A stretch of 64,000 nucleotides of DNA from Prodigiosinella aquatilis (GCA_030388725.1 CP128857.1:868001-932000); one strand, 5' to 3'; positions 18,523 to 27,936 are shown, counted from the stretch's first letter. The notes: generated by a model from the sequence alone, not told the origin. Translations and numbers: made by a program.

Positions 18523-19329
18523 TTATGCGGCGGGGTAATGCGTGCGATTAATTATCTGTGCATGTGCCCCGACCGGAAAATTGCTTAATGTGCTGAAATG
18601 TTCATCGCTATAACCCAGGATCTTGCCGTCGGTGATCATCTGCTGTAAATCAATCATCAACACCCCTAGCGTAGGAATGATTTTTTCACGCCAGATGAAC
18701 AGATAAAGCTGCTTGGCGATTTTGATATAATGACAACGATCTACATCTGCCAGACCTTTTTCCACGCCATCCAGACATTGCCACGCATAAAATGAGCCAT
18801 TGAGATAAATGTGTTCGTAACGTTCGGTCTCGCTATACACGTACAGGTTGCGCAAACCAATTAATTCATCGGTAGCGGTATGAGGTACATCCTCCTGACG
18901 GTACGGTTTATCTAACGTGCCGTGATAGTAGTCCACCTTCACTGCCGTCAATTCCAACCCTTTTCCCACCCGGGTAAACGGGTCTAGATGAATTTGCTGC
19001 TCATCAGGTAACAGGCCCTCAACCAGAGTGAATCCTCCTCCGTTGATATCAAGCACCAGACTGACGGTTGTAGAAGCTTTTTCCGGATGTAAAAAATCGA
19101 TAAAAAATATACCGTTACGGATATTGGTAGCACGGTATTGTATTGCACTGTGACCACCCCAGATTAATTCCTGAGCACTGATGAAGCGACACTCCACCGA
19201 TTCCAGCGCGTCGAAATGCAGCTGGTAACATTGATTGACCAATGCATCGGTAGTTTCGAGAACATTACTGTGAGGGGCGAAGCCGGTTGCCAGATCGCCT
19301 ACTTGAATAAAAACGGGTTCCGTCGTCAT
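18523..19329 (-). CDS. MoaF-like protein
   Basis: A 268-residue cytoplasmic protein resembling the MoaF family, named for the monoamine regulon of Klebsiella. Typical is the C-terminal segment ERYEHIYLNGSFYAWQCLDG. The family has two lipocalin-like halves and no proven reaction. It lies 14 bases after the SDR gene and is cotranscribed with it, the permease and the small unknown gene, which suggests a part in breaking down the imported compound. Family assignment comes from recalled motif similarity; function unknown. Confidence 0.6.
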   Translation of the reverse strand: MTTEPVFIQVGDLATGFAPHSNVLETTDALVNQCYQLHFDALESVECRFISAQELIWGGHSAIQYRATNIRNGIFFIDFLHPEKASTTVSLVLDINGGGFTLVEGLLPDEQQIHLDPFTRVGKGLELTAVKVDYYHGTLDKPYRQEDVPHTATDELIGLRNLYVYSETERYEHIYLNGSFYAWQCLDGVEKGLADVDRCHYIKIAKQLYLFIWREKIIPTLGVLMIDLQQMITDGKILGYSDEHFSTLSNFPVGAHAQIINRTHYPAA

Positions 19330-19343
19330 GGAGATACCTTTGT

Positions 19344-20138
19344 TTATAATGAGTTAAAAGCCAATGTGGGTACATCGACAATGGTGGATCCGCCGTCTGC
19401 CACCAGTGTGGCGCCGGTTAAAATAGACGCGGCTGGCGAACTGACAAACTGGCAGATAGCCGCAATTTCATCTGCTGTAGCCGGTCGCCGTAATGGGACG
19501 TCACGGCAGACATAGTGATATGCCTGCTCCAGCGTCAATTGGTGAGCGTCCATCAACGGAAGCATCTCCTCGTCCGCCATTGGTGTTCTGACCCATCCGG
19601 GGCATACGGCATTGGCACGAACGCCCAGAGGACCATAATCCCGTGCTACGGAGCGCATCAGTCCCAGTAATGCATGTTTGGCTGTTACATAGCCGCAGAC
19701 ATCCGGTCCTGCCGCCAGTGAAGCAATGGACGCGACAAAAACAATGTTGCCCCGGGTTTTTATCAACTCGGGCAGACAGGCTCTGGCGGTCGCGAAGGCG
19801 CTGGTCAGGTTGCTTTCTAACGACTGCTGCCAATCGGCATCGGACATATCGGTGATTTTCCCCATGCCCATCCCGCCCGCGCAGCAGATCACGCGATCAA
19901 CGATCTGCCCATTGGTGGCGATTTCCTTGCTCAATAACTGCCAACTGGCGGCATTCGATACATCACCAGCCAACGCGATCGCGCCAATCTCTTGCGCCAA
20001 TGATGCGATAGGCTCGATGCGGCGACCGATCAGGATGACGCGGGCACCCTCGGCGCTCAGACGACGTGCGCAGGCCGCACCGATCCCTGTACCGCCGCCG
20101 GTGATGATTGTCACCGGCGACAAGTTGTGTTCTGGCAT
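19344..20138 (-). CDS. Short-chain dehydrogenase/reductase
   Basis: A 264-residue NAD(P)-dependent classical SDR. The cofactor motif is TGGGTGIG near residues 13-20, and the catalytic Tyr-Lys pair is in GYVTAKHALLG. The structural N-N-A-G motif is replaced by CCAGGMG. The C-terminal GATLVADGGSTIVD is typical of the family. It lies 9 bases downstream of the small unknown gene and 14 bases upstream of the MoaF-like gene. It likely oxidises a hydroxyl of the imported substrate; the substrate is not known. Confidence 0.85.
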   Translation of the reverse strand: MPEHNLSPVTIITGGGTGIGAACARRLSAEGARVILIGRRIEPIASLAQEIGAIALAGDVSNAASWQLLSKEIATNGQIVDRVICCAGGMGMGKITDMSDADWQQSLESNLTSAFATARACLPELIKTRGNIVFVASIASLAAGPDVCGYVTAKHALLGLMRSVARDYGPLGVRANAVCPGWVRTPMADEEMLPLMDAHQLTLEQAYHYVCRDVPLRRPATADEIAAICQFVSSPAASILTGATLVADGGSTIVDVPTLAFNSL

Positions 20139-20147
20139 AATGTGATC

Positions 20148-20753
20148 CTATTTCTGCGGTTGGAACGTCGATAGATGTCGTCTGAACAACATGATTGCCA
20201 TCAATAATGTTTTACGTTGTGCCGGTATCAATTTGAGATAGCGCCTCCCTGCCGGCAGGCGTCCGATGACTTCCGATGCCGCGAAGTGTTCAATGGACAA
20301 TGTCCAGCGCCGCTCAGCTACCGATATTTCACAACGTCGAAAATCAAGGCCCAGCAAGAGGTCCGTTAGCCGCTTATCCTCTTGCAGGCTGGTTGCCAGC
20401 ATATGGGCTTCGACGGCGGTGGATTTTGTCTGGAAACGCACCGCATTCCGGCGCACCACTCCGGTATGCATGACCGTCAGTATAAATGCGCCGTCGAGGG
20501 GGAAAGTGCCGCTACTGCTAAAGGGGCAGCTGACGATGTGGGCCATAAAAAGTCGTTGCACTTGTTCGCGGATATGCACAAAACCGCCATCGGGCAACGT
20601 AAGCTGCAAATTTGCTGGTGGCGAAGGTTCCATCTGATGAGGTGCCAGGTTGTCCTGAAGCCGGCGCAACGTCGCACCGGCGAGGTAGCCGGCTGGTAAG
20701 CGGTCAGCCCCACAAACACCCGCCCAATACTCACGAAAAGGAGCGAAATTCAT
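20148..20753 (-). CDS. Small protein of unknown function (possibly DUF3156)
   Basis: About 201 residues from the ATG at 20753 (MNFAPFREYW); an ATG at 20762 is also possible. The start overlaps the 3' end of the permease gene, which stops at 20731, so translation is coupled. No signal peptide or membrane segment is visible. It is rich in Arg and Leu, with a C-terminal helical stretch. Length and position next to an APC permease recall the gamma-proteobacterial DUF3156 family, but this is a weak recollection. Function unknown. Confidence 0.65.
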   Translation of the reverse strand: MNFAPFREYWAGVCGADRLPAGYLAGATLRRLQDNLAPHQMEPSPPANLQLTLPDGGFVHIREQVQRLFMAHIVSCPFSSSGTFPLDGAFILTVMHTGVVRRNAVRFQTKSTAVEAHMLATSLQEDKRLTDLLLGLDFRRCEISVAERRWTLSIEHFAASEVIGRLPAGRRYLKLIPAQRKTLLMAIMLFRRHLSTFQPQK

Positions 20754-22224
20754 CGAATTCATCCTCAATAAAGTCTGTCTTACTGAATTCCTTGGACAAC
20801 ACCTCTTCAAGCGGGACCGGCTGAAACGGATTCACACGCTGGACCACCAGTGTCCAAAACAGGGCGTACAGTGCTGTCAGTCCCAGCATGATGGCAAAAG
20901 GTATGTAAATATCCCGGGGGTTCATTCCCGGTGGGGTGATATAGGCGATGGCAAGGAGAATACCTACGCTGGAAACGATTTGTGGTAATGGGAACCAGGG
21001 GGACCGATAGGCGCGAGGGAAATCCGGACGTTTAATCCGTAACATCACCACCGACAACGTTACCAACAAATAGGCGAAGCCCCAGGCACAGACAGCGGCC
21101 AGGACTAACGGCATGATCTTGTCCAGATTGCCCTTTATCATGAAGGCATGAGTACAAGGAATCAGTACCGCGACCACAATCCCTACCACCGGTGTTTTAA
21201 ACCGCGGATGGAGATACGCGAAGATACGTGGTAAAGCGCCGTCTAGTGCCATCCCGTATAGAATCCGCGGAACGGCGGCAATCAGCGTATTAATGGTGGC
21301 CGCGCCAGCCAGCAGTAGCCCGATACCTATCCAGTATTTGCCAAATTGTCCCATCACCTGATCGGCAAATGCGGGGATCGCCATTGGCGTATCGAGGAGG
21401 TGAACAGTGCCTGCGGCGTCCAACGGAATATTTCGCACCTGATGACTTAACGCTGCACCATACAGGAACATACAGCAGGCGACGCCGCACAACCCGAGGG
21501 ACATGGCGCGAGGGATGGTTTTAGCGGAGTTTTTAATATCCGGCGCCATGGGGGTTACCAGTTCGCAACCGACAAACATAAACATCGCCATACCAATCAG
21601 ACTGAACACCATCGTTGGGTCACCCCAGGTCAGCGGCGAGCCGAACCAACTGGCCAGTGACACAGCATGTGTCTGAACCAATCCGGCGATACTGAATACC
21701 ATTAGCGTGGACCACATGCCGAAAGTGAGCACGACTTCCGCTTTGCCAAAGGCTTCGATACCGACGGCGTTGAGCACGCCGAAAATGACCACCAGCCCGA
21801 CACCCACCATCCACGACGTGTTGTTTTTTTCCATCAGAGTGTTGAGGTGTTCAAAATTAACCAACGCCATAATGCCAGAAAGTATTGTTTCCGCCGTACC
21901 TGCGAAAACATGCACGATAAGGTAGGCGGAAAGCGCGCCGGTAATGGCAAAAAAACGGCCCATACCACAGGAAATGTAATCATAGACCGAGCCTGAAGTG
22001 GGCAGCATGGACGCCGCTTCTGAAAACGTGGTGAGCTGTGCTTGCATCATGATAAAACCGATCACCATTGCCAGAGCGAACATATTGCCGCCCATACCAA
22101 AACCACTGGTTACCGTGAGGATCACCGGGCTTGCCATTATCACGCCTACCGAACTGGCCAGTGTGGTCGGAAAACCGATTACACCCTGTCCAAGATAGGT
22201 GGTGAGTTTGCTTGAAAAAGGCAT
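20731..22224 (-). CDS. APC family amino acid/amine permease
   Basis: A 497-residue membrane transporter with about twelve hydrophobic segments. The segments SEAASMLPTSGSVYDYISC and FMFVGCELVTPMAPDIKNSA match helices 2-3 and 6 of APC carriers. The C-terminal ~35 residues are acidic and polar. It is the first gene of a minus-strand operon with the small unknown gene, the SDR and the MoaF-like gene, and is divergent from a LuxR regulator. The substrate is probably an amino acid or amine; which one cannot be told. Confidence 0.87.
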   Translation of the reverse strand: MPFSSKLTTYLGQGVIGFPTTLASSVGVIMASPVILTVTSGFGMGGNMFALAMVIGFIMMQAQLTTFSEAASMLPTSGSVYDYISCGMGRFFAITGALSAYLIVHVFAGTAETILSGIMALVNFEHLNTLMEKNNTSWMVGVGLVVIFGVLNAVGIEAFGKAEVVLTFGMWSTLMVFSIAGLVQTHAVSLASWFGSPLTWGDPTMVFSLIGMAMFMFVGCELVTPMAPDIKNSAKTIPRAMSLGLCGVACCMFLYGAALSHQVRNIPLDAAGTVHLLDTPMAIPAFADQVMGQFGKYWIGIGLLLAGAATINTLIAAVPRILYGMALDGALPRIFAYLHPRFKTPVVGIVVAVLIPCTHAFMIKGNLDKIMPLVLAAVCAWGFAYLLVTLSVVMLRIKRPDFPRAYRSPWFPLPQIVSSVGILLAIAYITPPGMNPRDIYIPFAIMLGLTALYALFWTLVVQRVNPFQPVPLEEVLSKEFSKTDFIEDEFDEFRSFS

Positions 22225-22560
22225 ATATCACTCCCCCTGCTGTGAAATGTAAAAGTCGGTATGTGTCCGACATAAGGCGACGGCAGCATGTTGCCACCTT
22301 GTTTCGTGCTTGTTTCAATATAAAAACAAACTGAACCGTCCAGCTATCGTTCTAAAGGACGATGGCCGGATCGATAGCCGAGGGATTAATTCGATCGTTG
22401 TAAGGTTTAATGGGGATCAGCGGGGGGATTAACTACCTGGTATATTTTTTGCATTGCATATTCTAAATGTGTTTGCTATGCAGGATATGGCTGAACTTTC
22501 TGTAGGTAATGGCGTTCATTGAACCACGGTAAGTGGGTGGAATGTATTAAGGTAAAAATA
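22225..22560. promoter_or_regulatory. Divergent control region between permease and LuxR genes
   Basis: No gene. It holds nested inverted repeats: ATCGT facing ACGAT at 22346-22363, within a wider pair GCTATCG (22343-22349) and CGATAGC (22372-22378). A binding site for the adjacent LuxR protein is possible but unproven. Confidence 0.35.
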
Positions 22561-23217
22561 ATGTCTTCGGCGCTGATGAGTAGCAATACTGTCATACAGA
22601 CCTGTCTGGAAACCGTCTCAAGATTAGTGCCGGTTACGGCTAGCGCATTCTATCGGGTTGATAACCAGCTCATGCTACAGCAATTCGTCCTGCATAACAT
22701 GTCAGTCGGCATTCATCGTCAATATGTCGAAAGTTTTCAAAAAATTGACCCATTACGCCCCGCCAATTTTCTCCATGCCGATGTCAACGTGATAGGTATC
22801 AATCAGTTGAGCCAGAAGATGGCACAGGATTATTACCAGGGATTTATGCGGCCTAATGCGATTCGCGATATTACCGAAGTATTTATCCGTCGGCAGGGGC
22901 GTATTGTGGCTGGTTTTTCGCTTCTGCGCGACAGCCTATTTACCGACAAGGAACTGGGGCGGTTACAGGACATATTGCCTCTAATTCAATTGGCCGCAGA
23001 GAATCTCTATTCTCAGGAGCTGCCGCCGCAACTGCCGTTAACCGAAAAAGAACGTCAAATTGTCGGAATGTTGCGCGATGGGGCCAGCAATAAGCGTATC
23101 GCGTTAAGTCTGGGAATCTCGTTATCTACGGTAAAGACCCATATGCGGAATATCTTTGCTAAAACCTCGGTAGCAAACCGGACCGAATTAGTGACGACGC
23201 TCTATATGCATTCATGA
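22561..23217 (+). CDS. LuxR family transcriptional regulator
   Basis: 218 residues. The C-terminal ~65 residues are a LuxR/GerE helix-turn-helix (LTEKERQIVGMLRDGASNKR, then LGISLSTVKTHMRNIF). The N-terminal ~150 residues are not recognised as an autoinducer-binding or receiver domain. ATG at 22561 follows an AAGG sequence; an upstream in-frame start at 22519 is less likely. It is divergent from the permease operon and probably activates it. The signal is unknown. Confidence 0.83.
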   Translation: MSSALMSSNTVIQTCLETVSRLVPVTASAFYRVDNQLMLQQFVLHNMSVGIHRQYVESFQKIDPLRPANFLHADVNVIGINQLSQKMAQDYYQGFMRPNAIRDITEVFIRRQGRIVAGFSLLRDSLFTDKELGRLQDILPLIQLAAENLYSQELPPQLPLTEKERQIVGMLRDGASNKRIALSLGISLSTVKTHMRNIFAKTSVANRTELVTTLYMHS

Positions 23218-23515
23218 TATGCCGAACCAGGCTTGGCCACTCTAATCTGTTTTGATGAGTGGCAACCGGAGCGAAAAAGCGTGTTGTAGGTGAAATGTCT
23301 GGTGGGGGAATGCCTGTTAATGGTGCAATTGATGCTCTCTTAAGTATCACGCGCTATCTTCGTGTTGTTGATCTGGTGTTGTTGGTGACGTGGCGTATAT
23401 CTCTGGTAACAAATCACGCTGTTGCCAGCGTAAGCCGTCGCACTATTAAAGAAACGATGGAAATGAGCACCGCTGGCACAAGTGTCGGCGGTGTCAGGAG
23501 GGTGGAAGGTTACAA

Positions 23516-23887
23516 TCAGTCAGTCACTATCGCCAGATAGTGCTTCACAAAGCTTTGACTCACCACCTGCCATTTCGTCGTTGTGCCTTGCGTAATCAAC
23601 CAGCTATCGCCGGATTTAAAATGGAAAACGTCGCCAGTGTCTTCGTTGGTCATGATGATTTCACCCGACAGCAAGGTAGCCTGCTCGGTGAAAGGATAGC
23701 GCAGGCGATATGTCCCATGCGGCGTGCCGAAATAACCGGCGCTTACGGGATCGGTGGGTGCCCCCAGGGTCATCCGACCGAAAGCGTCTACATCACCGCC
23801 GAGGTCTTCGGCACCGATGGCGCTGAATTTTCCCCAGGAATCTAAATCCTGTAGGGTGAGATCGTGTTTAATGGCTGTCAGGCTCAT
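23516..23887 (-). CDS. Small cupin-domain protein
   Basis: A 123-residue single-domain protein. YRLRYPFTEQATLLSGEIIM and HFKSGDSWLITQGTTTKWQV match the two cupin motifs of the small family often called DUF861 or ureidoglycine-aminohydrolase-like. Classical metal His residues are mostly absent, so it may bind rather than convert a substrate. It lies 48 bases downstream of the FAD oxidoreductase gene and is probably cotranscribed. Confidence 0.75.
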   Translation of the reverse strand: MSLTAIKHDLTLQDLDSWGKFSAIGAEDLGGDVDAFGRMTLGAPTDPVSAGYFGTPHGTYRLRYPFTEQATLLSGEIIMTNEDTGDVFHFKSGDSWLITQGTTTKWQVVSQSFVKHYLAIVTD

Positions 23888-23935
23888 AGCATTACCTTAT
23901 GTCATGTGAAGTAAGAATATACGACGATCGGAAGC

Positions 23936-25237
23936 CTAGCGGCGTCCCTTCCAGTACCCCGAGGTCTGGTGCAAAGCCTTTCCCAAGGTACAAAGCAATG
24001 AACGGAAGTTATCTTTGCCGTAAATGGTCTGGCGTGGTATCGAACTGATTAATCGGTAGCGTTCACTTCCACCGAGAATGCCTTCGGCGAGGATTTTGCA
24101 AATAATCTGGCTGGGAGTGACACCAAACCCACAATATCCCTGGACAAAGAACGCATTGTCTTTATCGCGCAGGGTGCCGATCTGCGGGAACAGGTTTCGA
24201 GTGCTGGCCATCGGCCCGCCCCAGGCCAAATCGATTTTCACCTGGTCGAGATAAGGGAAAATATTCAGCATCCGTTTACGGTTCCACTCCTTTAGATCTT
24301 TCGGAATGTAATCAAGAAGCGGCGTGGCGGCGCCGAATAACAAACGGTTCTCTTTGGTCACCCGGTAATAGTCAATTACCGGCCGGATATCGCTGTAAGC
24401 GCCGCGAATCGGGCTAATCCGGTTAATCAATTCATCTGATAGTGGTTCAGTCATTAACTGAAACGCATAAGTGTTTATGGTGGTGGGGTGTAATTCAGGC
24501 TCCAGTTTATTAAGGAAACTGTCGCAGGCCCATACCAGTTTGTTCGCTGTAACGGTGCCTTTGGCGGTGCGCACACGGATTTTTTTGCCGTAAGTGACCT
24601 CAACGACCGGACTGTGCTCAAAAATCTTTACGCCATAGATTTCGCTTAATGCTTTGGCTTCACCCAGCAGCAAATTCAGAGAATGGACGTGACCTCCGCC
24701 CATATGCAGAAGTCCGGCATGATAGGTGTCGGAGCCGATAATATCTTTTAGTCCATCGCCTTCGACGTAACGGATTTCATCGCCACTACCGAGAGATTTA
24801 AATAATTTTTCCCATTCGCGCAGGGTCTTTGCCTGGCGTTGGTTAAAACCGAGGTAGGCGTAACCGCTGTGGAAGTCGGCATCAATCTGGTAGCGCTCAA
24901 TACGCTCGCGCATAATTTTCGGGCCCAGTTCGCTGAGCTCGATAATGGTTTTCACCCCTTCTTCGCCAACATCTTTTTTAATCGCATCGAGATCATGGCC
25001 GATACCAGCCATCACTTGTCCACCATTGCGTCCGCTACCGCCAAAACCGAGGTAGCGCGCTTCCAGCACCACTGTGTCGGTGACCCCTTGTTCTGCCAGC
25101 TCTAACGCGGTATGGATACCTGAAAATCCGCCGCCAATAATCACTACGTCGACATCAACATCCTGTTCTATTTGCGGGAAGTTGAGGTGGTACTTTTTTG
25201 TGGCGGTGTAATAGGTCGCGGTTTCATCTATATGCAT
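23936..25237 (-). CDS. FAD-dependent oxidoreductase (DadA/PuuB-like amine oxidoreductase)
   Basis: A 433-residue DAO-family flavoenzyme. The FAD dinucleotide fold is at residues ~30-60 (VVIIGGGFSGIHTALELAE, ending in VVLEARYLGFGGSGRNGG), and near the C-terminus FFVQGYCGFGVTPSQI completes the cofactor site. It resembles gamma-glutamylputrescine oxidase PuuB in length and layout, so the substrate is likely a secondary amine or N-substituted amino compound. It heads a two-gene operon with the cupin and is divergent from an AraC regulator. Confidence 0.85.
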   Translation of the reverse strand: MHIDETATYYTATKKYHLNFPQIEQDVDVDVVIIGGGFSGIHTALELAEQGVTDTVVLEARYLGFGGSGRNGGQVMAGIGHDLDAIKKDVGEEGVKTIIELSELGPKIMRERIERYQIDADFHSGYAYLGFNQRQAKTLREWEKLFKSLGSGDEIRYVEGDGLKDIIGSDTYHAGLLHMGGGHVHSLNLLLGEAKALSEIYGVKIFEHSPVVEVTYGKKIRVRTAKGTVTANKLVWACDSFLNKLEPELHPTTINTYAFQLMTEPLSDELINRISPIRGAYSDIRPVIDYYRVTKENRLLFGAATPLLDYIPKDLKEWNRKRMLNIFPYLDQVKIDLAWGGPMASTRNLFPQIGTLRDKDNAFFVQGYCGFGVTPSQIICKILAEGILGGSERYRLISSIPRQTIYGKDNFRSLLCTLGKALHQTSGYWKGRR

Positions 25238-25345
25238 GGCAGCATTCCAGGTTGAGGTAAATTGTCGCTGCCATTAGTAACCCAGCGTCTGGTGGATGTA
25301 TTGGATATTTGCGACATCGCTTCTTGGTACGGAAATTGTTAATAA

Positions 25346-25375
25346 TTTGTGATGGTTTGTGGTGATTTGTGATGG
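25346..25375. repeat. Three tandem 10-bp repeats between the oxidoreductase and AraC genes
   Basis: Three abutting decamers: TTTGTGATGG, TTTGTGGTGA, TTTGTGATGG. The 10-base period is one DNA turn, so one face of the helix carries three copies. They lie in the divergent promoter gap and may bind the AraC protein; function is inference. Confidence 0.6.
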
Positions 25376-25470
25376 GATGCATGGAAAGGGTATGTCATTT
25401 AAATAAAATGGCATACGGTTTGCTTTGGCTAAAATATGTGCGTCACGTTTGTGAACATCAGGAAGCCATT

Positions 25471-26313
25471 ATGTTATCTTTATTTCATCGCGTATCTGAT
25501 CATGATGTCCGCCCTGAGCAGCCCTATTTTGTGGTCAGTGCCAGCCAGCGCTACTATGCGCGAGATATGAGCAATATAAGTAATACGGGCCTGTCACACT
25601 TCTACAGCTTTCAGGTGGCGGAAACTGCCGCCTTGACGCTGGCTGTCCCGGATGGTTGTACCGATATTCTGTTTGATTGCCACAATACTCATCCTCTGGC
25701 GCGAGTTTGCGGCACGACACTTAAAGCAAAGTCGGTGGAGCTTAAACGTGGACACCACTATTTTGGTGTGCGTTTTATGCCAGGCGTGATGCCGGATTCT
25801 CTTGATCTTACAGCAAAAGATCTGCCTGACCGGGAATTTAACTTGCTTGATGTGGCACCGGATGCAAGGGAAACCTTCGAAAAAATTATTGGAAGCACTC
25901 ATTTTGAGCAACAGATCGCGCTCTTTCGTGATCGATTCGCGCCAAACTGTATGCGCAGGCCATCCCTGGTAACCCAGTTCATTATTCAGTCCATTCAGCA
26001 GAAAAAAGGCAATATTCGTCTTGATGAGCTAGAGAGAACAACTGGTTATACTAGCCGTAGTATTCAGCGCTTGTTTCGACAAGATACCGGGATGACCCCT
26101 AAATATTTCTGCCGCATCATGCGTTTCCAGTCAGCAATTAATGCCATCAATTGTGCCAGAGAAGGATCATTTTCCACGTTGGCACTGGATTTGGGTTATA
26201 GCGATCAGTCCCATTTTTTGCGCGAGTTCAAACAATTAATAAATGCCACCCCCGGCGATTATCAGCGCCATATCACCCGGGACGGCTACACTCATCGTAT
26301 TCATTTCTGTTAG
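25471..26313 (+). CDS. AraC family transcriptional regulator
   Basis: 280 residues from the ATG at 25471, which has AGGAAG at good distance; the frame is open further up to 25369 but without support. The C-terminal ~100 residues hold two helix-turn-helix units (ELERTTGYTSRSIQRLF and ALDLGYSDQSHFLREFKQLI). The N-terminal ~160 residues are a ligand domain containing VPDGCTDILFDC, as in AraC proteins with a DUF6597-like domain. It is divergent from the FAD oxidoreductase and cupin genes and probably controls them. Confidence 0.85.
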   Translation: MLSLFHRVSDHDVRPEQPYFVVSASQRYYARDMSNISNTGLSHFYSFQVAETAALTLAVPDGCTDILFDCHNTHPLARVCGTTLKAKSVELKRGHHYFGVRFMPGVMPDSLDLTAKDLPDREFNLLDVAPDARETFEKIIGSTHFEQQIALFRDRFAPNCMRRPSLVTQFIIQSIQQKKGNIRLDELERTTGYTSRSIQRLFRQDTGMTPKYFCRIMRFQSAINAINCAREGSFSTLALDLGYSDQSHFLREFKQLINATPGDYQRHITRDGYTHRIHFC

Positions 26314-26640
26314 TACGCGAAGATGATGGTCCGGCAGACATCTACTCACTCTGTTTGCTGTTTCTTTGCGGATGCGACTTACCCAACGTGGGGCAGTGAG
26401 ACGACTTTGACAGGATGTCCACGTTTCTATCGGAATTGATCCGGCGAGGCCTGATGAGCCTGCATGTGTATCTGGCGGCGAGTGTCTGTGCCTATAAGGA
26501 TCACTTCCCGGTGGTTTCCGGCCCGCTACGCAATTTCATCGAGTGCGAACGGGTAACACTGTGGGTTCAATTGGTTTATCTCGTTTAAGCATATCTTAAG
26601 GTAATGTCGCGATAATCGGTTCAACGTAAACTGAACGGAT
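26314..26640 (+). other. Intergenic region with a PmrA-type box and one tiny ORF
   Basis: No recognised gene. An open frame of 57 codons (26415-26588) shows no known family and may be a relic. The 3' part holds the direct-repeat box listed at 26584 and a GATAAT that could be a -10 element at 26611. Confidence 0.4.
26584..26600 (+). promoter_or_regulatory. PmrA/QseB-type box upstream of the PAP2 gene
   Basis: TTTAAG-CATAT-CTTAAG is a direct hexamer repeat with a 5-base gap. It fits the YTTAAK-N5-YTTAAK consensus known for PmrA, and similar half-sites are used by QseB. It lies 41 bases before the PAP2 start, and the operon encodes its own PmrA/QseB-like pair, so autoregulation is likely. Confidence 0.7.
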
Positions 26641-27246
26641 ATGCACTGCACTATGCTTGAAACACTAAATCGTACCTGGTTTTTGTCTATTAATGCTCAA
26701 CCCGGTACCCCTGAAGGGATCATCACCTTTGCACGATTTTGCGCCAACGGTACGATTTTTTTTATTCCAGTGCTACTACTTTGGCTATGGTTCTTTACTG
26801 GGGAAACAGGGCGTCGGCAGGCTTTGTTTTGTGCATTGACTATTGAGATTGCTTTAGGTCTTGGTGCCCTGAGTGGATTATTTTATTTCCATCCTCGCCC
26901 TTTTATGATCTCACTCGGCTATACCTGGATTCACCATACACCAGATAATTCCTTCCCCAGTGATCATGCAACCTTGCTTATCAGTGCAGGTTTATCATTA
27001 TTCATGTCTCGCGCAAGGATGACCGGCAGTATTGTTATGACTCTGGCGCTGTTTGCTGCCTGGGCTCGGGTATTTCTAGGTGTACATTTCCCACTGGATA
27101 TGGTCGGCGCTGCCGTTGTTTCGGTACTGGCGTATGGGATTGCATTTACATTGTGGAAATGGTGGGGAGACGTGTTGACAACATTATGCGAGGCCATCAG
27201 CGCAAAACTTTTCTTTTGGCTCCCAAAAAGATTTACACCGCAATGA
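26641..27246 (+). CDS. PAP2-type membrane phosphatase (undecaprenyl-diphosphatase/lipid phosphatase-like)
   Basis: A 201-residue integral membrane protein. The acid-phosphatase signature is present: FHPRPF, the PSDH motif (NSFPSDHATLL) and RVFLGVHFPLDMVG with the final His and Asp. Such enzymes dephosphorylate undecaprenyl diphosphate, or remove or transfer phosphate on lipid A (YbjG, BcrC, LpxE/LpxT classes). A second ATG at 26653 could be the true start. Being under a PmrA-type box with dedA and a two-component system points to envelope remodelling or resistance to cationic peptides. Confidence 0.85.
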   Translation: MHCTMLETLNRTWFLSINAQPGTPEGIITFARFCANGTIFFIPVLLLWLWFFTGETGRRQALFCALTIEIALGLGALSGLFYFHPRPFMISLGYTWIHHTPDNSFPSDHATLLISAGLSLFMSRARMTGSIVMTLALFAAWARVFLGVHFPLDMVGAAVVSVLAYGIAFTLWKWWGDVLTTLCEAISAKLFFWLPKRFTPQ

Positions 27247-27270
27247 TACTTTTCTCGCGGGGAGAATCTT

Positions 27271-27936
27271 ATGAGTGAGACACTGAATCATATTCTGCAT
27301 GCCCTGCTGGCTAATGATGTTACAGCATTAAGCCATCCAGGGATGATGTGGGGTATCAGTATCATACTGTTTATTGCCATACTTCTGGAAAATGGTTTTT
27401 TACCATTGTCATTTTTACCCGGCGATACTCTTTTAATACTCTCTGGTGCACTGATATCCAGAGGTGTACTTCCTTTCTTTCCGACATTCCCGTTACTTGT
27501 TATCGCCTCGGCAATGGGTTACTGGCTGAGTTATCTGCAAGGAAAATGGTTGCACAGTATGCCGCGGGTACAGGGGTGGTTAGCATATAGTCCATCCCGA
27601 TATCATCAGCGGGCACATACCTTGTTCAGCCGATATGGATTACCTGCATTGCTGTTTGGTCGATTTCTGGGATTTGTCAGAACGCTGCTCCCTCTACTCG
27701 CCGGAATGTCCACATTAAGCCATTCTCGTTTCCAGCTATATAATTGGCTAGGTGCACTGGTATGGGTTTATATCATGACCAAACTTGGGGGCATGATTAC
27801 CGCTATCCCGAAACTACCCCATCACAGTAATTTGATTATGGAAATACTCATCATCTTACCGGGTGTTTTTCTGGTTGCCGGCGTGGCTACCGCTGCTCTT
27901 CTGGTCTGGCGCAAACGGAGGCAGATCAATAAATAG
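27271..27936 (+). CDS. DedA family membrane protein
   Basis: A 221-residue inner-membrane protein. It shows the family block FLPGDTLLILSGAL near residue 50 and the G-[FY]-xxx-R motif (FGRFLGFVRTLLPLLAGMS) near residue 130. DedA proteins are linked to undecaprenyl phosphate or phosphatidylethanolamine flipping, and to resistance against polymyxin and alkaline stress. It starts 24 bases after the PAP2 gene and precedes the two-component genes by 92 bases. Confidence 0.88.
   Translation: MSETLNHILHALLANDVTALSHPGMMWGISIILFIAILLENGFLPLSFLPGDTLLILSGALISRGVLPFFPTFPLLVIASAMGYWLSYLQGKWLHSMPRVQGWLAYSPSRYHQRAHTLFSRYGLPALLFGRFLGFVRTLLPLLAGMSTLSHSRFQLYNWLGALVWVYIMTKLGGMITAIPKLPHHSNLIMEILIILPGVFLVAGVATAALLVWRKRRQINK

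Noticed and set aside
23259..23540. 93-codon plus-strand frame between the LuxR and cupin genes
   Set aside because: Low-complexity, no domain, and it overlaps the end of the cupin gene on the other strand.
26415..26588. 57-codon open frame before the PAP2 gene
   Set aside because: No family match, poor ribosome site, and it overlaps the PmrA-type box of the next operon.
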